Below are positions 58,236-64,000 of a stretch of 64,000 nt of DNA, piece by piece. The notes under the pieces were generated by a model. It saw only the letters and a program-made list of their open reading frames with translations, made no database searches and was not told the DNA's origin. Source of the DNA: Hymenobacter perfusus (GTDB taxonomy: Bacteria > Bacteroidota > Bacteroidia > Cytophagales > Hymenobacteraceae); NCBI RefSeq assembly GCF_003944765.1, contig NZ_RWIU01000001.1, positions 558,001-622,000 of the forward strand, written 5' to 3'. Positions within the stretch are counted from its first letter, which is position 1. Every line of letters starts with the position of its first letter. The position numbers and the translations under genes were made by a program.

Positions 58236-58273
58236 CGTATCCTGGCAGATCAACAGCCGTTACTTCGCGTGGC

Positions 58274-58957
58274 TTACCCCCAGATGAAGGGGGCAGCACA
58301 CGCCGCCGAATTGTTGCCCGGCGAGTTTACTTCTGTGCTCACGGTATACGCCTGCATTTGTTCGGCTACATACGGCTGCAATAGGCCCTGATAATCCTGA
58401 TCGGAGGCTGTATCATTCAGCCACATATGCTCCGCTTCACGCGTGGGGAGAATGACAGGCATCCGAGCATGGATAGGCTGCATGAGGCTGTTAGGGGCAG
58501 TCGTAATAATTGTAAAGGTAGGGTGCACTTCGCCAGTATCGCGGTTTACCCACTGGTCCCACAGGCCAGCAAAAGCAAACGGCTCCTCATTTTGGAGTAG
58601 TATCCGATACGGCTTTTTAGGTCCTTTGCTACCTGCACTCGGTGCCTGCCATTCGTAGAAGCTATCGGCTAGCACCAAGCACCGCCGACGCTGTAGCAAC
58701 TGGCGAAAGGACGGCTTCTCGGCTAGTGTTTCTGCACGGGCATTGATGGGCTTGATAGCTGTTTTGAGGTCTTTCACCCAAGCGGGCAGCAGGCCCCACT
58801 GAAAGAGTTGTACAGTATCCGGTGTCGTGTTGGTGATGACAGGCAATAGCTGCGAGGGTGCCGCATTGTAGGTGGCGAATAAGTCGTTGGGCAAAGAAAC
58901 CCCAAATCGCTCCTTCACAAGATCGCGAGGGGCGGTGAATGTGTAGCGGCCGCACAT
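58274..58957 (-). CDS. SOS response-associated peptidase (SRAP/YedK-HMCES family)
   Basis: A 227-residue protein of the SRAP family, which caps abasic sites in single-stranded DNA with its N-terminal Cys. MCGRYTF begins it, with the catalytic Cys 2; NARAETLAEKPSF (residues 71-83) and the glutamate in DSFYEWQ (about 98-104) complete the active site, and HARMPVIL supplies the conserved His near residue 160. The family is normally about 220-240 residues. It stands alone here. Confidence 0.93.
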   Translation of the reverse strand: MCGRYTFTAPRDLVKERFGVSLPNDLFATYNAAPSQLLPVITNTTPDTVQLFQWGLLPAWVKDLKTAIKPINARAETLAEKPSFRQLLQRRRCLVLADSFYEWQAPSAGSKGPKKPYRILLQNEEPFAFAGLWDQWVNRDTGEVHPTFTIITTAPNSLMQPIHARMPVILPTREAEHMWLNDTASDQDYQGLLQPYVAEQMQAYTVSTEVNSPGNNSAACAAPFIWG

Positions 58958-59026
58958 AACAAGTTCCGGTAGGTGAATGATGATAAGTACGAAGCGGAAA
59001 GAACTTGGGTAGAAAAACTGCGCAAG

Positions 59027-59060
59027 AACGCCCTTCCGGCCACATGGCCGGAAGGGCGTT
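59027..59060 (-). terminator. Perfect 34-base palindrome, terminator of the HTH gene
   Basis: AACGCCCTTCCGGCCA and its exact mirror with a CA centre. On the minus strand TTCTTGCGCAGTTTTTCT follows. It lies about 95 bases past the stop of the small HTH gene. Confidence 0.75.
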
Positions 59061-59154
59061 TAATTTTTGGGTAAGGATAAGCCAATAGGGCAGTTACCCA
59101 GGGCTCTTGCGATTAGAACTATGATTGCTGTTCAGCGATAGTAGCAACAGATAG

Positions 59155-59451
59155 TTAAACACCATCTGGGGGAAGGTGTCCATGCTGCCGGCCGTATTTG
59201 AGGCAATCAGCCCGGCTGTATTTCACGCGGCGGCTGCCGTGGGTGCGCGGCATCTGGGCAACGGGCAAGGTACCTGCCGTACGGTTCTGGTAGAACCATG
59301 AGTAACTACGGCCAGTCAGTTTCTGTGCATCCTCCTGGTCTATCCAGACGGTGCCGACCTCGCCTTTCAGCTCCTTGATTTCTGTCCTCAGGGGGCCAAC
59401 TGCGGCTAGTATCGCGTCGTCTACTTCTTGCTTTGTGTACATCTCTGGCAT
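59155..59451 (-). CDS. Small HTH DNA-binding protein (excisionase/AlpA-like)
   Basis: A 98-residue protein with a short helical N-terminus (KQEVDDAILAAVGPLRTEIKEL), then a helix-turn-helix: VWIDQEDAQKLTGRSYSWFYQ and TLPVAQMPRTHGSRRVKYSR, where the second half looks like the wing and recognition part of the HTH_17/excisionase group. The start at 59451 (MPEMYTKQEVDD) is chosen over 59505. Such proteins regulate phage or island excision, which fits the phage-like genes next door, but no integrase is in the window. Confidence 0.65.
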   Translation of the reverse strand: MPEMYTKQEVDDAILAAVGPLRTEIKELKGEVGTVWIDQEDAQKLTGRSYSWFYQNRTAGTLPVAQMPRTHGSRRVKYSRADCLKYGRQHGHLPPDGV

Positions 59452-59613
59452 TGCGTCTGAGTGCTTAATCTGGCAACCGTTTGCCAGCGGGTGCAAAGCT
59501 GCCAAAGAAGTAGTTGATAATCCTTCTTTTATAACTACAAGTATTTGATTATTATATGCTTATGTGAAAGTTGTGCGTAGCCGCTAATCTCGTGAGATGC
59601 CATTGGGTATACG

Positions 59614-59621
59614 TAAATTTG
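59614..59621 (+). promoter_or_regulatory. -7 box of the tail-fibre-like pair
   Basis: TAAATTTG matches TAnnTTTG, 39 bases before the ATG at 59661. No -33 element at the usual distance. It is divergent from the HTH gene. Confidence 0.5.
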
Positions 59622-59660
59622 CAGGGTACTAATGGGGGTAACGTGGCCTCCAATCCTTCA

Positions 59661-60170
59661 ATGTCAACTACCCAAAATACAAATTATCAAGGCATCCATT
59701 TTGCGGCTGCCATCCAACAGAGAGAAACAGCTTGTGCGCCCCCATCCACCAGCGCGGCCAGCGTCGAAATCACGCTTACAGTTCCTGGGGCAGATACGAT
59801 AACTCCTCCCAGTACAGTCCGGATTTTATTGTTCGGCACTTGGTCGGGCTCCGTCACTTTTAATACTGGTTCAGGTATTACGTTACCTGCTCCGCCCGTG
59901 TATAACACCACACTCGACGCAAGTAACGTGCAGACGGATGGTGCCTACTTCGCCCCGGCCTCCTCGCAGCAGCTGAAATTCAACGGCCGCACTGCTACCG
60001 GGGCCTCGGGATCAACATTCAACGTGGAGTTTGTGGATACGTCGGATGGCAGCACCTCCTACCTCTCCCTCAACGACGATTACAAAGGCGACGGCATTGC
60101 CTTTGTGCGCGCCAACGGGACCACTTACTATGGCTCCTTCCCTCAATCTGACGCCTCCATCACCTGCTAA
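59661..60170 (+). CDS. Hypothetical beta-rich protein paired with an SGNH-domain fibre protein
   Basis: A 169-residue protein, start MSTTQNTNYQGIHFAAAIQQ, no signal peptide. It is rich in Thr, Ser, Gly and Val with regular strands (VEITLTVPGADTITPPSTV, SGSVTFNTGSGITLPAPPVY) and ends TYYGSFPQSDASITC. It may be a virion, tail or injection-system structural protein. Its stop overlaps the next ATG by one base (TAATG), so the two are translated together. I do not recognise the family. The frame further up to 59571 is not used. Confidence 0.6.
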   Translation: MSTTQNTNYQGIHFAAAIQQRETACAPPSTSAASVEITLTVPGADTITPPSTVRILLFGTWSGSVTFNTGSGITLPAPPVYNTTLDASNVQTDGAYFAPASSQQLKFNGRTATGASGSTFNVEFVDTSDGSTSYLSLNDDYKGDGIAFVRANGTTYYGSFPQSDASITC

Positions 60171-62659
60171 TGGCTTTCTCCGTAACCTCCAAGTACATTC
60201 GCTTCCGCTGGACGGGGCCGACCACTACCCTGAATGCGACAAATGCGCCGTGGCTGAGCAACGCTATTTTACTGGTCGGCCACTCCGTTCCCAATGGGAG
60301 CGGAGTGAACGGCCGGCTGCAATACAAGGGCAGCTTCGGCGGGGCCACCCCGGGCGGTGCCCTCTCGCAGCTGGTGCAGAACGGCGACTACGAGATGAAC
60401 TCGGGCGCGTTCAATGGCTGGACGCTGCCCAACGCCACACTGCTTTCCGTGCTATCGGAAGGTACGGTTGCACCACCCGCCCCAACGATTGCCAGCTTCA
60501 CGCCCACCAGCGGGGCGACGGGCACTACCGTAACGCTGACGGGCACCAACTTCACGGGGGCGTATGCCGTGGTATTCAACAATGTGGTAGCCGCCGCATT
60601 CACGGTCAATTCGGCTACCTCCATTACGGCCACGGTGCCCGCCATTGCGACCAGCGGCTCTGTGAAGGTATTTACGTCGGGTGGCGTGGCAACCGGCAGC
60701 ACCTTTACAGTACAGGCCGCTGCTACGGTGCCAGCCGCCGTTTCTCAGCCTATTCTCACGCCCGGCAACACGCTGGCAGGCGTTCAGTGGGCAGCCCCCG
60801 CCGATGGCGGAGCCGCTATCACGCAATACAAAGTAGAATACAAAGCTGGCACCGACTTGGGCTGGACGATATTTGGCACTACTGCCGGCCTTTCGCTTAG
60901 TGTGACGGGCCTGGTCAATGGGACTGCGTACGACTTTCGCGTATCGGCCATGAACTCCATAGGCTATGGGCCGCCGAGCCTTGTAGCCACGACAACCCCC
61001 GTTGCTCAAATCCTGCCGCCCACTATCACTGGCTTCTCGCCCAGCTCGGCTGAACCAGGCATTACCGTATCTGTTACGGGCACCAACCTCTCTACTGCTA
61101 CGGTAAAGCTGAACGGGGGCGCACCCATTGCTCCCGTGTCAGCGTCTAGCTCGCAATTGCTGTTTGTGGTCCCGGCTGGCTCTACTACCGGTGCGTTGTC
61201 CGTTACCAACTCCGCTGGAACCGCCACTGGCGGCACGTTTACGGTGAATGCCGCCACCGGCACCGGCACGGCATACTCCTTCGCCCCGGCAGACTTCTCC
61301 GACTCCGGTGCGCCAATTACGGCTGATGGGTACGTGTACCTGAGCCCGCTCTCCAACGTCAAGTTTGAGACGGATGCCACCACCATGACGATACTGCTGT
61401 ACTCCACGCTGTACCCGAATTTTGATTACCTGAGTGGGGTAGCCGTGTTTATTGGAGACACACTACACGCAGAAGTATTCCCTACCCAGGCCGGGGCCGG
61501 GCACTACATTGCCGTGCCCACCATGCCATCGGGACTGAAAACGATTACGCTGGTAAACTCCGCTCAAGCCTATACGGGCGGCAGTGACAAGGGCACTTGG
61601 GTACAAGGCATTAAGACCACGGGCACATTCAATAAGATTGCCCCCACGGCCCCCGCAAATAAATACCTTGTGCTGGTAGACAGCATCGGCGTAGGCGACC
61701 ACGCTACGGAGCCCGCCGTGAATGCCTACACGATGATTGCGCGGAAGAAGCTGGCCCCTGGAGCCCGTCTTTCATTGCATGGGGCGGGCAGCCGGGCGTT
61801 GTCGGACTATTACACGTCCACCATGTCCACGCAGGAGCGGGAGACATTCCGAAACAAACTCCTCTACCAACTCAACGGCACCAGCACTAACAGCTTAGTT
61901 ATTGAAATTGGGACCAATGACGTTGGCGTACGCAACCTTAATGCCGCACAGGCATGGGCTAATTTACAAACCCTTCTATTGGACTTCCGGGGCACCCGTC
62001 CTGAAATTCAACTTTGGGTACAAACGCCGTTCACCCGCACCGACAGCTTTGAAAGCACCCTAGAAACAGTGCGGCAAAGCATCCGGAACTTTGCTGATGC
62101 AAATACGTGGCTGAAATTGATTGAGGGGCAGCAGCTTGTTACCACGGCTGACTACCATGATACGGTACACATGAATACGGCAGGCCACCAGACGGCTGGC
62201 ACCAAATTCTACAACAAGCTGCTGGGCATTATTGATGGCGGTGCGCCTGGCGATTTCACGGGGATTGTGGCCCCCGGCTACGCCCTTCCCGGCGACCCAC
62301 GGATTTTGCAGTTTGTGGAAGACGACAATGCTGCTGTTGCTTTCACGAACAACCCCAACACGGATACCGGCAGCTCTTACCACGGCGGTAGTGCCCGCTT
62401 CAAGAACGACGTGTTCTCGGGCACCTTTCAGTATTACGGTGGAGACATTCGCTGGTTCAGCTACAATACGGGCTCTTTTGGCATTGGAGAGGTGTATGTA
62501 GATGGCGTGTACAAAGCCGATGTGGGCGATGTGCCAGGACAAACCGCTGGTCTTACGCCGAGCCCGCGCATCAGCATTCCCGAGGGCCTGCATACTGTGG
62601 AGGTTCGCCGCAAATCTGGCAACTTCCTCTGGGATGCAGTGGAGTTGATGTCGAAGTAA
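60170..62659 (+). CDS. IPT/TIG-Fn3-SGNH multidomain protein, phage tail-fibre-like
   Basis: An 829-residue protein with no signal peptide. An N-terminal region of about 95 residues (FSVTSKYIRFRWTGPTTTL) is followed by an IPT/TIG domain (PTIASFTPTSGATGTTVTLT), a fibronectin-type domain (TQYKVEYKAGTDLGW), a second TIG domain (PTITGFSPSSAEPGITVSVT), and an SGNH hydrolase: VLVDSIGVGDHA (catalytic Ser, about residue 503), EIGTNDVGVRN (about 580-590), and HDTVHMNTAGH with the Asp-His pair near 664-667. A C-terminal beta domain closes it. Absence of a signal suggests a phage tail fibre or an injection-system tip that removes acyl groups from host glycans. The role is inferred. Confidence 0.75.
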   Translation: MAFSVTSKYIRFRWTGPTTTLNATNAPWLSNAILLVGHSVPNGSGVNGRLQYKGSFGGATPGGALSQLVQNGDYEMNSGAFNGWTLPNATLLSVLSEGTVAPPAPTIASFTPTSGATGTTVTLTGTNFTGAYAVVFNNVVAAAFTVNSATSITATVPAIATSGSVKVFTSGGVATGSTFTVQAAATVPAAVSQPILTPGNTLAGVQWAAPADGGAAITQYKVEYKAGTDLGWTIFGTTAGLSLSVTGLVNGTAYDFRVSAMNSIGYGPPSLVATTTPVAQILPPTITGFSPSSAEPGITVSVTGTNLSTATVKLNGGAPIAPVSASSSQLLFVVPAGSTTGALSVTNSAGTATGGTFTVNAATGTGTAYSFAPADFSDSGAPITADGYVYLSPLSNVKFETDATTMTILLYSTLYPNFDYLSGVAVFIGDTLHAEVFPTQAGAGHYIAVPTMPSGLKTITLVNSAQAYTGGSDKGTWVQGIKTTGTFNKIAPTAPANKYLVLVDSIGVGDHATEPAVNAYTMIARKKLAPGARLSLHGAGSRALSDYYTSTMSTQERETFRNKLLYQLNGTSTNSLVIEIGTNDVGVRNLNAAQAWANLQTLLLDFRGTRPEIQLWVQTPFTRTDSFESTLETVRQSIRNFADANTWLKLIEGQQLVTTADYHDTVHMNTAGHQTAGTKFYNKLLGIIDGGAPGDFTGIVAPGYALPGDPRILQFVEDDNAAVAFTNNPNTDTGSSYHGGSARFKNDVFSGTFQYYGGDIRWFSYNTGSFGIGEVYVDGVYKADVGDVPGQTAGLTPSPRISIPEGLHTVEVRRKSGNFLWDAVELMSK

Positions 62660-62684
62660 TTAGCTCATTTCTCTTCCCTGCAAC

Positions 62685-62716
62685 AAAAAGCCCTGTCAAA
62701 TCTGACGGGGCTTTTT
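62685..62716 (+). terminator. Terminator after the fibre-like gene
   Basis: AAAAAGCCC / GGGCTTTTT with TGTCA / TGACG inner pairs. It lies 26 bases past the stop, with a T-run. Confidence 0.88.
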
Positions 62717-62858
62717 GTTACTCTATGCCCATTAGCGGGAGGTAGACGGCTGCTAATGGGGCATTATGCAATGTCACAATACTTGCCTAAACTGCCTTGC
62801 TGCCGCTCCTTATCCACCCTATAATTGCTTAAACATCCATCCTAGTTCTTTCTGTCCT

Positions 62859-63170
62859 ATGAAAACGAAATTGCTTTCCCTTGCCTTCGCGGCTGTTGCG
62901 CTACTTGCCAATACCACTGTGGCTACTGCTCTCCCGTTGGCTACCGCCTCGGTAGCAATGTCTTCTGTAGACTACCAGGAAGGCTTTGAGGCCGGCCAAT
63001 CTGTGCGGGCCTCGTTGCTGTTCGATTACGGTGGAAACCCACATAACTATGCGTTTCTGACTGCTATTGATGAAGAGATAGATGGGGCATACATCTATCA
63101 GCAGAACCCACAAAGCCAGGCTGACTACGATTACTGGACCGGCTACATTGCGGGCTTAAGCAAGCGATAG
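62859..63170 (+). CDS. Small exported protein of unknown function
   Basis: A 103-residue protein with a signal peptide (MKTKLLSLAFAAVALLANTTVATA). The mature part is acidic and aromatic (YQEGFEAGQSVRASLLFDYG, YIYQQNPQSQADYDYW). I do not recognise the family. The start at 62859 is fixed by the signal peptide. A strong terminator follows. Confidence 0.6.
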   Translation: MKTKLLSLAFAAVALLANTTVATALPLATASVAMSSVDYQEGFEAGQSVRASLLFDYGGNPHNYAFLTAIDEEIDGAYIYQQNPQSQADYDYWTGYIAGLSKR

Positions 63171-63193
63171 ATCCCTGCGGGCAAATACAGTGT

Positions 63194-63231
63194 AAACAAA
63201 GGGCTCCCTAATCATAGGGAGCCCTTTGTTT
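63194..63231. terminator. Bidirectional hairpin terminator
   Basis: Seventeen-base arms AAACAAAGGGCTCCCTA and its mirror around ATCA. It lies 23 bases past the small exported gene and 18 bases past the stop of the S24-like gene on the other strand. Confidence 0.88.
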
Positions 63232-63248
63232 GAAAGATGGGAGGTAGG

Positions 63249-63713
63249 CTAAAGAGGACGAAATGAGCGGGTGATGTGCCATACTTCCAACAGGTCGACG
63301 GCTTCGGTTTCAGTCGCTTCCTGTACACTGTCGGTGTCGTCGTAGAAGCTCAGCAGCAGCCCGCCGTAGCGGAACCCGTTGCCTACGATTCGCGCTATGT
63401 GGTGGGCCTGAAACGCTTCGCTGCCGTCCTCCTCATCAGCCGGATATTGCCGCAGCAGCACACAGTAGGAATCATCTGATATTTCAGCCCATTGCTCGGG
63501 GGCCAACGGGCGGGCCACTAGGTAGTCTCCCATCTGCATAGCAGGCGCGTGGGCATTGTTACGGGTGACATAGAGTCGGCAGCCGCTAGCTGCTTCTTCG
63601 GGTGTCAACAGGCCCACGGCGGGGGCACCATTGTACGTTGCTGGTGTGGTCAGTAGCTCGCCAGTATAGGTGCCGGGCTGTGTTACTGCTGCGGGGGATG
63701 GGGTGGTTTCCAT
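63249..63713 (-). CDS. S24/LexA-fold-like protein lacking the catalytic serine
   Basis: A 154-residue protein, start METTPSPAAVTQPG. The middle segment CRLYVTRNNAHAPAMQMGDYLVARPL reads like the self-cleavage domain of LexA/CI repressors (strand, S-M-x-P-x-x-x-G-D, strand), but the serine position is an alanine (HAPAMQMGD). EDGSEAFQAHHIARIVGN and LLLSFYDDTDS follow, as in that fold. No N-terminal HTH is present. It may sense a signal without cutting itself. Its divergent partner is the truncated gene at 63908, with a direct repeat between them. Confidence 0.55.
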   Translation of the reverse strand: METTPSPAAVTQPGTYTGELLTTPATYNGAPAVGLLTPEEAASGCRLYVTRNNAHAPAMQMGDYLVARPLAPEQWAEISDDSYCVLLRQYPADEEDGSEAFQAHHIARIVGNGFRYGGLLLSFYDDTDSVQEATETEAVDLLEVWHITRSFRPL

Positions 63714-63907
63714 TACCTTTGGTTTGTTGATGAAAGACTTGGGCTTGCCGGCCCGGTTTACACTCGGGGCCACTCCTTGCCGGGGGTGGCTCCTTGCGTT
63801 TGTGCCGTATCAAATAAGCAAGTATTTTTCTAGAAAGCAACAGACAATACTGTATTTTTCTTGCGCATTTCTAGTGCCAGCATAGTACATTGCTTTATCT
63901 TCGACGC
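63714..63907. promoter_or_regulatory. Divergent intergenic region with repeated GTATTTTTCT
   Basis: GTATTTTTCT occurs at 63822-63831 and again at 63852-63861, exactly 30 bases apart (about three helical turns). Between them is the near-palindrome AATACTGTATT (63846-63856). This could be an operator. A TATCTTCG box at 63896-63903 ends five bases before the ATG of the right-hand gene. Confidence 0.45.
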
Positions 63908-64000
63908 ATGAAAGCACCAGATACGACCGGAAAGAGCCGTAAGCCTCAGTTGAATATCGCCCTAGAAGCTGCTGAGAAGAAGTTGGTGGAGGACGTAGCC
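63908..64000 (+). CDS. Unidentified protein, cut by window edge
   Basis: Only 31 residues are visible, starting MKAPDTTGKSRKPQLNIAL and continuing EAAEKKLVEDVA. The charged helical start would suit a small DNA-binding (ribbon-helix-helix or HTH) protein, which would fit the repeat-containing spacer upstream, but this is too short to name. Confidence 0.4.
   Translation, partial: MKAPDTTGKSRKPQLNIALEAAEKKLVEDVA

Overview
The window looks like a chromosomal piece of a GC-rich member of the Bacteroidota, most likely Hymenobacter or a close relative. The signs are Bacteroidota-type promoters (a -7 box TAnnTTTG, sometimes with a TTG/TTTG element about 19-20 bases upstream), type IX secretion (T9SS) C-terminal sorting domains, a DUF3467 protein, the gene order tRNA-Tyr/Gly/Thr-tuf-tRNA-Trp-secE-nusG-rplKAJL-rpoBC, and almost no Shine-Dalgarno signals. 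The genus is inferred from composition and protein style; no search was run.

Positions 1-22400 are core information-processing genes, nearly all on the minus strand. Read in transcription order they are: tRNA-Tyr, tRNA-Gly, tRNA-Thr, tuf, tRNA-Trp, secE, nusG, rplK, rplA, rplJ, rplL, rpoB, rpoC; a DUF3467 gene and a glycosyltransferase gene; then rpsL, rpsG, fusA, rpsJ. A terminator follows rpsJ, then an O-antigen-ligase-like gene interrupts the usual rpsJ-rplC junction, and rplC, rplD and rplW (cut by the window edge) follow.

Positions 22500-38900 are housekeeping and envelope genes: an M1 aminopeptidase, a biotinyl-domain protein, pyrH-frr, nadD-gmk with a sigma/anti-sigma pair, two LPS-type glycosyltransferases, a T9SS lipoprotein, an SDR, ahcY, a DUF4397 lipoprotein, a THUMP-like methyltransferase and a DNA-3-methyladenine glycosylase. 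Positions 38900-42500 hold a cobalamin riboswitch that controls a BtuB-like TonB receptor and a beta-propeller lipoprotein. Positions 42500-50600 hold a probable metal (copper) module (small membrane protein, HMA-AraC regulator, His/Met-rich outer-membrane protein), a B12-binding-type radical SAM protein carrying an in-frame palindromic repeat, and several small hydrolase, acetyltransferase and membrane genes.

From tRNA-Gly(CCC) at 50775 to the end the content is accessory: an AT-richer HipA-like kinase/DUF3037-like pair, a T9SS-exported PHP-domain protein, an orphan DUF4157 (eCIS-core) protein with a possible ADP-ribosyltransferase tip, a T9SS gene remnant behind a ten-G tract, an SRAP protein, a small HTH protein, a two-gene unit that resembles a phage tail fibre (IPT/TIG-Fn3-SGNH, no signal peptide), and an S24/LexA-fold-like protein divergent from a truncated gene. 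The best candidates for something undescribed are the HipA-like/DUF3037-like pair, the DUF4157 effector, the SGNH fibre pair and the palindromic element inside the radical SAM gene.
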